From NCBI GenBank assembly GCA_001692895.1, contig KV748196.1, positions 1,736,001-1,800,000 of the forward strand: a stretch of 64,000 bases of DNA. Direction: 5' to 3'. Below the pieces are notes generated by a model. That model was not told where the DNA came from. It saw nothing but the letters and a program-made list of their open reading frames with translations, and did not search any database. A program made the position numbers and the translations under genes. Positions 35,691-47,840 of the stretch are shown piece by piece. The stretch is from Cenococcum geophilum 1.58 (lineage: Eukaryota; Ascomycota; Dothideomycetes; Gloniales; Gloniaceae). Positions within the stretch are counted from its first letter, which is position 1. Each line of letters starts with the position of its first letter.

Positions 35691-36320
35691 ATGGCTTTCC
35701 AAAAATCGCCCACGGAGGGTAATGTGCCTACGCATACCGCCGATACTAGAGAAGTCAATACACACAGCTTCTTATACTACTTTGTTGGTGGAAATGGTAT
35801 AGCATCTAGCCAAACCTCCGACACTCAATATCCAGATTTATACACCTCCACTCTATTTATAGAGGGCCTAGAGGATGCATTAGCGCTTAAAAAGGTATAT
35901 ATGCCTCTTAGAAGTATTCTACTTATCTAACAGGATGGTAACTATAGGAGGAAAGGGTAGCCTTAGAGTAAAGGGTAAAGGTGCTAAAGGGTAAGTGGGA
36001 GAAGCTTATAGAATTAGAAGTACGCATATCCCTATAGGCCATTTTAAATTTAGCTAATAAAGTACACCCGTAGAAACGGAATGGAGTTTTGCGGCTAAGA
36101 GTTAATATAATAGAGTCTGTCTTTAAAAATGTGATTAAGTTAGTGTTTAAGAAACATATTAAAGAGGATTAGGTATAAAATATTCCTCCAGCGATATAAA
36201 CAGCCTAATATAAAATAATAGGTTGCTATAAGTCTCGCTGGACATTATTAGAGGTTACTAGGTAGAGAAATGGTAAACCCTAGCAAATAGTAGCAATTAA
36301 AGCAGCTATTATCTCATAGA
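35691..36320 (+). pseudogene. Degenerate unrecognised protein
   Basis: Starts MAFQKSPTEGNVPTHTADTR at 35691 and is open for 79 codons. After a frame change near 35930 (intron or indel) it continues as VKVLKGKWEKLIELEVRI, LNLANKVHP, LRLRVNIIESVFKNVIKLVF and YKIIGCYKSRWTLLEV. The second part is helical and basic. The undamaged first 79 codons suggest weaker mutation here. Family unknown. Confidence 0.5.
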
Positions 36321-36461
36321 ATCATAGAACTTAGGCTTCAATTTACTTTAGCGAGTAGACGTTAGATAAGTAATCCATTAACGTAACTATTTCTTGCTTC
36401 CTAATGTCCCCTTAGCTCTTGTCTATAAAGGGAGGGAAAGACAACGTCCTACTGCTACCCC

Positions 36462-36740
36462 TACTACCTACCTAGCCCTCGCGCCTCGCCCGCTACCATC
36501 CCATGCCCGCTAACACTACAGTTAGTAACGGCCAACCCGCAGCTGCCGGCCAGTCCTTGCGGCCTATTGCGGACGCCATAAACCCGACGCCAACGCCACG
36601 GGGCCTCGCCGGATGCCTTGCTATATCTCGCGCCGTAGAGCCCCTTGGCTTCGGAGCGACGAACATCCTCTACGATAACTGCAAGGCCCGCCACTGAATC
36701 GACGGGCGTGTGCCTTTATCATAGCCTGACCGGCCAAGCT
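36462..36740 (+). other. GC-rich island that escaped RIP, with a 64-codon ORF
   Basis: Over about 280 bp the composition changes sharply: GC-rich, ordinary CpA/TpG content and no premature stops. An ORF at 36503-36697 starts MPANTTVSNGQPAAAGQSL and ends NILYDNCKARH; the minus strand is also open for 76 codons (36464-36694). Both are short and the strand is ambiguous, so I do not call a gene product. It may be a small unique insertion, a GC-biased spacer, or the remnant of a gene acquired after the mutation event. Confidence 0.55.
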
Positions 36741-37215
36741 TCAAAGCCTGCTACAAATAAGGCGACAAGGGTTTTTAGGATTAAATAGATATAATTCTAG
36801 CAGGAAAGTTTTCAACCCGATTTATTTATTTTCGATAGGATAAAATTTTCATAAGAAAGATACAGATAGCCTAAGGGCAGCTTACAGCAAAACAAATAGC
36901 AGTACATTCCTTTTCTATAAAGAAAAAAATAAAGGGACCGTATTAAATTAAGAATAACGAATTTAAATTAGATCCAGGCTCTAAGGCCCTTATAGAAAAC
37001 TTTCCCCGGTTACTGTTTCCATCTATCCCAATAGTACTTTATCGCTCCAGTTATAGGGGTAGGTCTAAACTATTATAACCGGGCTACTGCCGCTCTTAGC
37101 TATAACCTTATATATAATACAAAACCTATATAAAATTTCCGGTTAGTATGCTACCTTAGTGTTTATAAAGGAGAAAAACAGGGCCTAAGACATACGCTGC
37201 AATAGGAACGAATAC
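36741..37215. other. Intergenic RIP-like DNA
   Basis: No supported frame; abrupt return to TpA-rich composition after the island. Confidence 0.4.
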
Positions 37216-38061
37216 TTAGTGGAACGACATATCTCTAACAATGAGTAATATAGTGGCAAAAGGAACAATGGCACTGGAAAGTGTAGTAAAATATAGTGAC
37301 CATAAAAAGATAACTAAGAATAGATAGCACATAATTCGGATTAAATAAATAATCCTAGTATTGTCTATTAGATTAATAATTATATTATTAGACCTTGCTA
37401 TCTGTTCCGCCGTTAACAAGATACGCTACTTTAATCAGTACATTTAGGCTTAAGGATGCGGTGAGAATACCTTTAGAAACGGAGATCGGCAGGCCGAATG
37501 ACCTAACAGCGCGTAAAGCTATAAATCCCACCGAGTACCGAGTGTAAACAGGTCAGACATAGGAGCCGTATAACATTTAAAAAACGCTTCCATAACCTCT
37601 TTATCGTTGTAAAAGAGATTGAAAAAGCTGTGCATATCTCAACTATTGGGCCTAGGGATGCTAAGTATTTATTAGGCAAGAGCCACCCTTATACCTAGAT
37701 ATATTAGCTACCGTTCACAGCCATAAGTTTATATTCAGGTTAATTTACCGTAGTCCCGAAGCGCACTATCCAAGGCAGTTAAGAGTTTATTTCGTTCCTC
37801 ATTATAGAAGGATATGATATCGCCTGTGCGCTCCCTATTATAATTATTTAGTGCTTTTTTTGCCTCGCTAACCTTGCACTAGTAACACAAAAGGACTTAT
37901 ATTAATTCCAGTGCGAACCGCTAAAAGATTATAAACTGCGGCTCTAAAGACATAGTTACTGCTGCCTTCGGAATGCCATTAACGTAGTCATCAACTAAAC
38001 GTTAATCAGCAGTGGGTATAGATGGCTTAGCCTAAAACTACCCACTTCTATTAAACCGCAT
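37216..38061 (-). pseudogene. Degenerate 281-residue protein with C-terminal membrane span
   Basis: Single minus-strand frame of 282 codons, ATG at 38061 (MRFNRSG) to stop at 37216. Blocks in order: AKPSIPTAD, RLVDDYVNGIPKAAVTMSLE, a helix (KVSEAKKALNNYNRERTGDI, ISFYNEERNKLLTALDSALR), a Cys/aromatic region (MHSFFNLFYNDKEVMEAFF), TAEQIARSNNIIINLIDNTR, then one long hydrophobic span (CYLFLVIFLWSLYFTTLSSA). Stops include several TGA at Trp-like positions. The layout, soluble helical part plus one C-terminal membrane anchor, resembles an uncharacterised group of fungal proteins. It is divergent from the gene at 38373, with 311 bp between them. Confidence 0.6.
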
Positions 38062-38372
38062 CTTTTAATAGCGGCCATCCCCATTATTATATAGATAAGA
38101 GAGTAGATAAGAGAGAATGCGTTTAAGAAGTAATGGCCTAGGTTTAGGGTCAATATTTATAATCAGAATAGTGTCGTCAAATTTAACAAACATTGTCTTA
38201 ACATTCACAATCCTTAAATCACTTTAAGTGATTAGTTAATAGAGAAGTATACGATATATATATATAGCCCTAACGGTAACCAAGGGCCTTTATTAACAAA
38301 TTCTATACACTGGCAGTGGCCGTATATAAAATAGTCGCGACACAAGATTAGGGATTTTAAGGGGCTCCGAAA

Positions 38373-39008
38373 ATGACTGATCGGGCCTTATTATTAAACG
38401 CGCGTGTTGATCATATAGCTATAGGTTTTTGGGCGTATGCAATACCAAAGCATTAGTACGTCCTATTTAGTGTCTAGCTATATAATACATACGCTTTCAG
38501 CTTTAGCAAATTAGTTAACCAAGCAGGTTGACTAGAAATTCCCTTACTAATAACACACCCATCTACAGCAGCCCTTTCGTTCTATAAGTTTGGTGCTAAG
38601 CCATCCGATCCTCACTTCTCTATTACAGCCCGCGTGCTGCGCCCCACTAATATAGTCAATATAGTCCTGTATCGCCACCCAATTCACTCTTTATTTAGAT
38701 TAAGTCCACTAACGCGCTATAATCGTATAAGGGGGTCTTATATACTCTTTCGCTAAAGCTAGTTAATAGGTATTGCGTTACCGACGGAGACGTTTACCAA
38801 CAATACTTAAAGTAAGGCTTAGCTTGCAGCCTAATAAGCATAAATCGAAATATAGCGCCTTAATATAAGAGGGTATTTAGGCAACGTCTTAGCTAATCCC
38901 TTAACATTAAGCAGAGTTAACCGCGTGACCTAGTTGTAAAGATGGGGCTTTATCCATCATAAGGCACCTAAGAGAATTTAGTTAAGGAAACGAATACAAT
39001 ATTTATAG
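38373..39008 (+). pseudogene. Degenerate 211-residue protein
   Basis: Single plus-strand frame from ATG 38373 (MTDRALLLNARVDHIAIGFW) to TAG 39006. Blocks: LYNTYAFSFSKLVNQAG, LEIPLLITHPSTAALSFYKF, KPSDPHFSITARVLRPTNIV, LYRHPIHSLFRLSPLTRYNR, LNIRGYLGNVLANPLTLSRV. About 15 stops at Gln- or Trp-like sites, no indels. The position next to 38061 with opposite transcription suggests a shared promoter region at 38062-38372. Family unknown. Confidence 0.55.
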
Positions 39009-39797
39009 TCCATCTAATAGATCCAGCAATGCCAGTTCTAAAGGGGAAGGGATAGATAACAGGTCATAGGTGGCGTTAAAGTGCCTAGTAAGATTTTAGA
39101 ATAGTACATCGCCCATAGACTACTGGGTTGCTATAAGTATTCGCCCCGTTTCACTCTGTGCCGTGCCCATTCACTACTTCCTTCCTCCGTATCTCAATCT
39201 AACCGCTACGTCTTACGTCTATATTTATCCCTACTGCATTTATTAGAGTTAAAACTCCATCTATTTAGATTCAGCGAGCCGATATTAGATAGTGGTAGGC
39301 GTATATAGAAGGGCAACGCGTTTTAGGGTTCTATTAGAGGCTCCAAAGTCTCATTTCAAAAGACAAAGCTCTCATTCTAAATTGTCTGGTCAACATATAG
39401 TATATAGTATAATATTATTTTAAATAATATTTATTAATATAAGGCACGAGGTAGACAGGGAGTCCAATTAACAGAATAATAGGATATATTAGTAGGTTGC
39501 AAGAAACCAAAAGACGAATCCTTAAGGAAAGGGGGCGTCTTAGTGCAAGGGCATGGAAGAGGTCTCCCGGGTCACGTGCGCAGCATGTAGCTCGCATGCG
39601 AATAGCATGCGCCTCGCAGCTATATACTGTACTGGCACCTAACAGAAATAAAGAAAAATTTTATTAAATTAATTTATGACGACTATACTACCTGCTAGTT
39701 TCTCTACTTGCCTTCTTATCAAGTACTTCTATTATATTTCCCTTACTTTTCTCACTTACCTCTTATCCTTTATTTGCTAGTTGGGGGGATAATAGTT
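39009..39797. other. Intergenic, with a less mutated patch
   Basis: The stretch 39545-39620 has ordinary CpA/TpG content (GCATGTAGCTCGCATGCG) inside TpA-rich flanks. No supported gene. Pyrimidine-rich sequence lies at 39180-39260. Confidence 0.4.
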
Positions 39798-42700
39798 CTA
39801 GGCGAAGTAGCTTATCGGTTACATATCTTCTAAGACCTCTAGCCGATCTAAAGAGAATCCCTAATAGGCGATTTAGCATTATTTGGAATCATCTAATGGG
39901 GGATAATTACTTCTCTGTCCTTAAGCCATGTATCTTATCTCTTCTCCTTAAAGACCGCCAAAATTTCCTTTACGCTATTGTCCACCAGCCCTAAACCTAA
40001 GCGCAAGGTCTCTACAAGTATAACTAATACTTTCCGTTGCTATAATGCCAGGGCTGTCTAGTACGGGAATGCCAGTAGTAAAGCACTAAGGCCGAGTACT
40101 GCGCCATGAATTTGCTATTATTGTTAATGGTTCTTTTTTAACATCACTATATATAATTGCCGCCGACGGTTAATGCTAAACACTATAGGTAAGGCCCTAA
40201 TTATACTAGTGAGCGTATTGGCGGCCTTAGCTCGGACTTTCGGCTACTTATTAAAAATCATGTTATTGACATATTTAATAAGGTCCCACCACTAATTGTC
40301 CAATATAAGGAACAGGTTGTGGTAGTTAAAAATATCTATAAACTATAAAATAAGAGACCAGTAACGCTAAGATTCTACTTTAGCTCTTACGCAGATTAAA
40401 ACAGAGACAAATAGTCCAACTTTATCTATGCAGAAAGGGACATTGGAAAGCTTATTAAGGATTTCTTCTACTAGGAGTTTGGTCTCTTTGTTAATAGCAA
40501 CCATGAAGAGGATAAGCTCGATAAGCCTCTCGTGCGGGAAATTAAGCAGCTAAGTATAACTATAAGATAACAGACAGGTATCCTACCATATTAAAAGGGT
40601 GCGCATAGCCCGGACGTAAGAATCTTAGTCGTGCTTTTGCTATATATTAAGTCGGCGAAGGACCTTAGCGTTTATTGTAGATTCCTTATCTGTTAACTAA
40701 TATAGTCGGATACTAACTAAAGAATATTTTATCTGTGCGTTAATAAGATAGTCAACATCCTTATATAACTTGCTAATTGTTATTATACGGGCTAGCGCTA
40801 TGCCCGTTACTAAACGGATAGCATTATACGGATAATTAAGATGCTCTATAAAGCCTTGTAAAATCTCCTACTTTTCTGGATATTGTGGACCAGTATAGTA
40901 AATAATTAAGCCTAGCAGACTAATCTAAAGGGAATCTTAAGATGCTGCATTAGATTCCATACTAACGTGAAACGTAGGTTTAATAAGTGGCCAGAATTGT
41001 TTTAGGTTGTTATTTTTTATTATATGCCTTAAAAACTTCTCCTAATTCTTATTGGCTAACCGCTCTTGTAAAACCGTTCTGGCCTTAGGTAAGACGGATT
41101 CCCAAAACATCTCCAGTATATATAGGGCTAAAACCGTAAGAAGAAGGAATAACGCAGTCATGGCTTCTATAGCGACCCCGCAGTAGTTTTCGTTACTATA
41201 CGCTTCGAAAACACTCTCTGCGAATTTTCGAATATCTGCAAAGTTAGACCTAGTTAAGAAAAGCCGATATATATAATAAATTAACATGTAATGCGACTCT
41301 TGGAATTCGTAATCTGGTTCTATCTTCATAAACTCTAATTACTTTAATAGCCATTCTTAATCCAATCGCTGCGCAATGCGGGAGAGTACCTTCTCCTTAA
41401 GGTCGTCATATGTAACTCCTATAGTAATAAGCCGTGCTACCTACGGAGATTTACTCCGCACTATCGTTTAAGGGTCCTCATCCGTATAGTATTTTTCGGT
41501 AGAAGTCTTAGACCCTAAATCCGACTTATAACCAGAGTTAGTCCAAGGGTTTTTGTTAGGGTCTAAGACGACATCTTAAAGATAATTGTTATATTTGCGT
41601 TTAGTAAAGATTTATATATCCACTAACTTAAAGATCTTATATATAACCTGTTAAGAGATGCGACAAAGGTCCGGATAAGAATCTATAGAGGCTTCTATAA
41701 TTATATCGATAAACGCTTTAGAAGCAATTAAACTATAGGCAACTTTAAGGTTTTCTGTAATCTTTATAATTAGATACTATTTTATCTTCTAGTAAGATTC
41801 CTTAGTCAATTAAATAAAATCCCTTAACAACTTTACTTTCTCGCTCGCTATAAAGTCACTTCTTACCTAAATTTAGGCCTTAACTTTCTCTGGGATAATG
41901 GCCTTTCCAAAGTTATACTGGTGAATAACTACGCATTCCCAAGGTCTGACAATGTCTATAATTTACTATTCCTTATCTCTTAAAAGATTCTGCACAGAAT
42001 CGTTCTTAATTTAAGTAGCCTCGACGTAGGCTTTTATAGCACATAGAATGTATCCCTAATGCTAGGAAATTTCAGACTATATACAGCTGGATAACAAACA
42101 GGTCATTGCGCCTTTAATGCTTATAAGATTTTCCCCCTCCACTACTCGTATAAATGCGTCCAGAAGTAGTAGAATAACAAGTGGTGCGGTCCTTAGAAAT
42201 TGGCCTACTACCTAATTAAGTACATTTCCTGCGCTTTGGCGAACTTCCTCATAAGCAGATAAGCTTAAATTAACAAGGTTAAAAAGCAGTAGCTTAGTTA
42301 GCTCTGGTTTCTTTAGGGGCCTAGAGTACACGTTACAGTTCAACCTCTAAAAATGATATAACTATGCCCGCTTAATAAGTAGCGGCCTTAGATATTCCTT
42401 TTAGAGCCTTTTAAACTTAAATAGAGCAAGCCGAGCTTCGAAAATCTTTAACCTTTTGGACATTTCGTCATTGTAGGAACCTATTTAGGTAAACTATAAC
42501 TTAGATGCATTGCACAACGCCTTAAGGCATTACGGTTTATCCTACTACTCTACAAATAGAAACTGGTGGGTCTTATAAATAATTCTACCTATCTCGCGGC
42601 GCAGCTTATGGACCAACTAGTAATTCTCTCCTCCTCGATCTAAGGGGTAACCCGACATATGCTGGAAGGTTAGCTCCTTGTCCTTTATTTTAGCTAAATT

Positions 42701-45463
42701 AGTACCGTCTTTATCACCATCTATATCAATTCCGCCCCTCTGGTATAAGGCGTCACAGCCCATAATAAGATTGCTGTGGTCAGCCCTAGGATCGAAAAGG
42801 GTTGAGATCCCTAATATTACTAATTAAAGAAGGTAAAGGTATTAAGATACTTCGTCGGACCACTCTTTCCCAGTACCGTCTTGTTTGATTAATGGCGTAA
42901 ATCTAGTTAAATTAGCCAAAGAATCAATTGCTATATTGCACTATAAGCTAAACAGTTTAGCCGCAAAGTTAATTTCCTTATTACTTGGCTTGTGCTATAT
43001 AACATGCTTTAAGTCGGCAGTTTTACCCCATGCTTGTATTGTAAGTTCATTCTTAAGTTCGTCCTTCTTATAGATTAAGTGATTGATGATATATATAGCT
43101 GTTAAATTATATAGGAGACGGCTAGTAATATCAGAGGTAATTATCTTAGGCCTCCCTTTACATTCTAGCTGTACGTACTTAATGATAGCGAATAGCTCTT
43201 TTTTCCAAGCAAGGACAGAGTCTCTAACTTTAGTTAAGGAATAACCGAGTAGATACATGGTCCACACTAATATACAATCCCCTAGTAGTATCTCCATATC
43301 TACCGTTATACCGGCTCCGTAAATATTAATTTCTCTGCGAATACTAGCAATAAGAAGGGGGAGCAATCGCTTTAGAGACTTTCTGGGGTTAACCTTTACA
43401 AATACATTGCATAAAAAACCCACTACGGATCTTGTTTGCTAAAAGCCAGTACTTACTACAAATCTAGCGATTCTATCTAGCGCCATATTAAATAAATCCG
43501 GCGATAATACTACAAGAAATATAGTAGATGCTCTTCTAAGCATATACAGCACCTTATTTTCCAAGTAATTGCTATGTAAACGGAAACTATTAGGCCTCTC
43601 TAACTTCTCCAGAAGGGCGAAGACCCGGTTAAATAGTAATGCGACAAATCCTAAGACTTTTACGGTGGATAACTTCAGAATTGCTTTTTCCTGATGGTCG
43701 TCTAACTCTTTCTTATAGTTAATATCAATGTCGCCGCTTTCTAACCGGACGATCTAATTAGTTATCTACCGCTCAGCCAGGTATAAGTCGTATTCCGCTA
43801 GGGTATTTATATTATCTTCCTGCACTAGCTTATTATAACCCGCTATCTTCTCCTTTATTAGGTTGTGGAACGGTACCGTATAGGATATAACTTCTATGCA
43901 GGATAATATGTGTAATATCTTCTCTAGATTATTGGCGTTAATACCCGGAAGGACAAGCCTAAGGAGTGTTGTAATGTAACACCTATAGCCTTTCGCCTTT
44001 GCTATAATGTTAAACAGTACGCTCAACGCTCGGATTAAGGGTATTATTCTGTGGACTTTAATTAGGCCCTAGATGGCTAGATATATCCGCTAGAGGGCTT
44101 TAGGCAGGATTAAGTCCTAGTTAAAAAAGGCTAGGAGTTAAAGAGTTAATATAGCAAGTTCCATGGCAGAAGGTGTCTTAGCGAAAATTCCTATAAATAC
44201 GGCCTCCCGTAAGCATAGTACGAATTAACGCTTAAGAGCGTTATTAAGTCTCCTCTTATCTAATACCTCCATCTCACCACTTCGCTCTTAATTCCAGCGT
44301 AAGACGAACATATCAGCTAAATGGAAGACTAGTTATAATAAGGTTAGAGTCTAGTCGCCAGAATTTAATGGATAGAAGTATATCTCAACGGCTTGTAGGA
44401 GGTTTTCTAGCTTTAATAAAACCAAGTCTAAATAGACTAAACAGGCGGGAGATAAGGACATTATAATCAATTAAGCGACATTCTGGGTAGTAGGAGGGCT
44501 TTTGGTATCAGATTTAAGTTACGCCCTTACTCTCCGAGAATGTTCTCTAACTTATTAATAAGCAGAGTTTAAGTTTTTATTAGGTATATTAAGAAGCCGT
44601 AAAATAGCAGTGAAAATAAGCGCAGATTGTTAATTGGTAAAGACACCATACTCCAAAAACGGGATATATCTTACGAGTAAAGAGTCTTTAGCGAGCCTAG
44701 AAAATAGATTAACAAAATTCTCGTCAGCAAACTATAAGTAAGTAACCTAGGACCAAGCATTAAAGAGAGTTGGTAGGTAGCATTGTTGCTTTTCGGTAGT
44801 CTGCTCTATAGGGACTATTAGGAACAATAGATTAAGTAACGTAATTACCACATATGCATGCTCTGGGTTAATAATGCTAAAGTAGGGCAGAAACTCCTTA
44901 AATATAGCAGGAATCTATTCTGGATTAAAGTAAAGACAAGCGGACTTACAAACTCGGATCAATAAGCCGGTAAGACGGTCTATGTTTTTAGGATAAACGG
45001 TTCTAGATTTATTAGGCAGGAACTTAGCCTTAAGTTCTTTAACAGCGCGTCTCCAATCAAGTATTAGGACTTTCCTATACCAAAGGCGGTATTTCCAACT
45101 GTAAGTAGTATATTAGCGAATAAAATGTTAAACTAGGAGAAATGATTAAGAAAGCTATTACTTTACCAGAGTCACAAACATATTTTGAAAATTTCTTGTA
45201 TATCCTATATCTAACCCTTATACTAACCCTAGCTCGAAACAAAGTCTTACAAGCTTCAGATAAGTATTGCGAGGAAGTTTAAATTTTAGGTATAATAAGT
45301 TTAAAATACACATTAGTAAAGAGTCTGCGCGACAATACTGTTTTATAGCCACCGCGATATAGAGTTTCCCTACGCAACTCTCCAGAGCCCTCACTCTATC
45401 CACTTCATCCTCGGTTTAATAGGGAAGATTCTTAAAATAGTCGAAGCTGCGTTGTCAATCCAT
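39798..45463 (-). pseudogene. Degenerate Blm10/PA200 proteasome activator
   Basis: About 5.67 kb, matching the roughly 1,900-residue length of Blm10/PA200. This HEAT-repeat cap binds the end of the 20S proteasome core and inserts a C-terminal tail. The N-terminal end reads SFDYFKNLPY, TEDEVDRVRALESCVGKLYI, then ADSLLMCILNLLYLKFKLPR and LVRLCFELGLV, typical of the fungal Blm10 start. The centre has LVLPGINANNLEKILHILS at 43966-43910 and the 142-codon open stretch 42995-43423. The C-terminus has AVFKEKR, a stop, then DTWLKDRE (the conserved Q-D-T-W), then RLEVLEDM, and ends in ...SYFA before the TAG at 39798, equivalent to the proteasome-docking tail. Many stops occur; the total length is not a multiple of three, so one or more introns or indels exist. 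Strong assignment. Confidence 0.85.
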
Positions 45464-45689
45464 TTGGGCAAAAAGTGTAATAGAGATTAATTTGATGCTG
45501 AACGTAAATGCGTAAAAACGGTTTTTCTAATAGAGTATTAAGCTAAATAAAGGCAAAATTTTGGTTTGGGACGTCGCTACTAAAATATCGGCTTGATGTT
45601 GTAGATCCAATAGCGAGGTATAGATTGCGGTGTGTATTAGCCAAGCTGGCTTAGGGTGTATATATACAGTAGTGACAAAGGCGTGTCAA

Positions 45690-45940
45690 TGCCTCACTAA
45701 TACTAGTGCTGCGGGTAACTAAGACCGGTAAATGCCTATCTTAGAGGCATTAAAGCCTAAATTAAAGGCGGGTGTGCCACAGACATATATGCAGAGGTTA
45801 CGAACTAGTATAATGGGAAGCCCCTACAGGGCGAATATCGCCTCGCCTCTAGCTATGCTCCAGACACTTATAGAATATAGGGCCAGTGTTAGTATTACGG
45901 GTAGTAAAGATTGATAAAGGTTAAGAATGATATTTAAGGC
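45690..45940 (+). repeat. Dispersed repeat family B, copy 2
   Basis: Aligns with 11560-11770 (GGTAAATGCCTAT, the GGGTGTGCCA block, CTATGCTCCAGA). It continues with GTTAGTATTACGGGTAGTAA, which also matches 7800-7850. An open plus-strand run of 60 codons lies within (45732-45914). RIP on a multi-copy element would explain its divergence. Confidence 0.6.
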
Positions 45941-46684
45941 TTAAATTGGGATTTCCAGACGGTATAAGATAAGAAGACGCTACAAATATATCTTAAAGCA
46001 GGGCGTAAATTAGGAGGCGCTAAATATAAGGGAGTAAGCCGTATATGCATCTGCGGAGGTTTCCAGGCACTGGGAAGTTTAGGGAGAATTTGCATATACA
46101 ACTACGGAGGGCAAGATATTAGCATATCTATTCTAAATAGAGAGGCTAGTCGTAGAGCTGCTTACCTACAAGTATTACCTTTAGGATTAAATAAGAATTG
46201 GTAGGCGGAATCGGTATAGCTACATATTCATTATCCAGAGGCGCTACGCACAACGGAGGCCGGTCAAAGGTCGCGTGCAGTATACTATCTAGGGTCTTGT
46301 TAAAATATACGCTAGCGGGAAATGCGTAAACGGGAAGGAGAAGGGGCGCCGCCTATGCATCTACGTGGAGATATTAGGCATCTATTTATAAAGTAATATG
46401 CGACTTATATATTAGTTATAGCAGTATATATAAAAGAGGCCGGTGAAAGGGTTTATGGTATAACGTTTCTTGTTAGAGCGACAGGAATAAGGTTTGCAAT
46501 AGGCATAAATAACAGCCTTAAGACGTCTAAATATCACGTGCCTATACTAAGGGGCACTGCCTAGACCGAAATCAGCCCCACTATAATCACTTTTTATTAC
46601 CCGCTGTTTAACACATCTACATCCCGCACTCGCGTCTTACTTATTACAGGCACCACTATAACTACACCAAAGATACTCCGTAGT
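45941..46684. other. RIP-like DNA upstream of the next gene
   Basis: No supported frame. Probably the remainder of repeat family B, since short matches such as GGAGGC and TATGCATCT recur here and near 46330-46380. Confidence 0.35.
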
Positions 46685-47466
46685 ATGGAGAGCCAAGATA
46701 CAAATAGCTTACGTAAACAACTAGCAATATAGGGCGAATATTATTCCTCGCGCAACTTTCCAGAGCCTCTCTATACACTAGGCACCCCTCCAAAAATAAA
46801 GAAGATTATTTCTACATACCTAGAGGTACTGTTGACATTTATAATACATAATTTATGCTAATAAATAAGAACCAGAAAGCTAAAGAACACGCCGCTACTA
46901 TACTTAACACTACCTCCAATAAGCTCTCACTCAAAAATTCATTCCTGGTAGTATACACAAAACTAGAAAAACCTAGCCCCAGCGTGCGCGGATCAGTGAA
47001 TACGGCTATAGTAATATTAGCACTTAGCAATTTAGATCGGGATAACGGGTTTCCGCTATTTCAAGTCTCAAGGGAAAGAAATTTCCAGCCCTTTTAGCTT
47101 AAGAGCGGTGATATGCTAGCTGCGCCGGAGGATATGCTTCAGTACTTTAAAGGTAAGGGAGGCGGGCTCGCGCATATATCCACATAGCTTCGTCAAAATA
47201 CCATCTCGTAGGTAACTATAGAAGGGTAAGGAGAACGCAAGGGTTATACATAGTTGAAAGCCGGAATGCTGTTAAAATTTAAGGAAGATATCACGCCTAG
47301 GGTGCTAGAATTTGCTAAGGCTTACGGGTTAGAGCCATTATTATACCCTATAGAGAAAGCGGTAGAAGAGGAATCAACATAGCTATTCATTGCTGATCCA
47401 CTATTCTCGTAAAAGGTGGGCAGGGCGCCATTCATCAATCCGGTATCTGGCAGCCCTCAATATTAA
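46685..47466 (+). pseudogene. Degenerate unrecognised protein, two exons
   Basis: Starts MESQDTNSLRKQLAI at 46685. A small intron at 46826-46869 (GTACTG ... AATAAG, 44 nt, weak donor) joins phase 0 to phase 0. Exon 2 is open for 75 codons (KAKEHAATILNTTSNKLSLK, KPSPSVRGSVNTAIVILALS), then continues with stops at Gln sites: DMLAAPEDMLQYFKGKGG, LLKFKEDITPRVLEFAKAYG, LEPLLYPIEKAVEEES. It ends at TAA 47464, three bases before the stop of the convergent gene at 47469. Family unknown. The minus strand is also partly open here, but gives low-complexity sequence. Confidence 0.55.
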
Positions 47467-47495
47467 CCTTAATAAATAGGACTTAAAGGGTCTAA

Positions 47496-47840
47496 GGCAG
47501 GTAGGGGGTTTAGATAGTTATATGGCCCGCCCTTATAGAGTTCATTAAGAGTAGAAGGATCCCAGGCGGGTAGCGGGTTTAGGTAGTTATATAGCCCGCC
47601 CTTATAGAATTCGTTAAAAGCAGAAGGATCCAAGGCGGGTAGCAGGTTTAGGTGGTTATATAGCCTACCCTTATAGAATTTATAAAGAGTAGGAGGATCC
47701 TAGGCGGGTAGCGGGTTTAGGTGGTTATATAGCCCGCCCTTATAAAATTTATAAAGAGTAGAAGGATCCTAGGCAAGTAGTAGGTTTAGGTAGTTATATA
47801 GCCCACCCTACCAGTATTCAGTAGGACGGACTAGAGAGTT
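47496..47840 (-). repeat. 69-bp tandem repeat, five units, in frame
   Basis: Units begin at 47496, 47565, 47634, 47703 and 47772, exactly 69 bp apart (23 codons). In the minus frame each gives D-P-S-x-L-x-x-x-Y-K-G-G-L-Y-N-x-L-N-P-L-P-A plus one variable residue. The variable residue is Leu, Trp or a stop, consistent with TGG mutated to TAG in some units. Confidence 0.9.

Noticed and set aside
42995..43423. The longest undamaged open stretch (142 codons, minus) as a gene of its own
   Set aside because: It is an internal segment of the Blm10/PA200 pseudogene; sequence on both sides continues the same protein.
46855..47840. Plus-strand reading through the 69-bp repeats as part of the 46685 gene
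   Set aside because: The plus frame has one to three stops in every repeat unit, whereas the minus frame is nearly stop-free and continuous with the gene upstream. The plus gene most likely ends at 47466.
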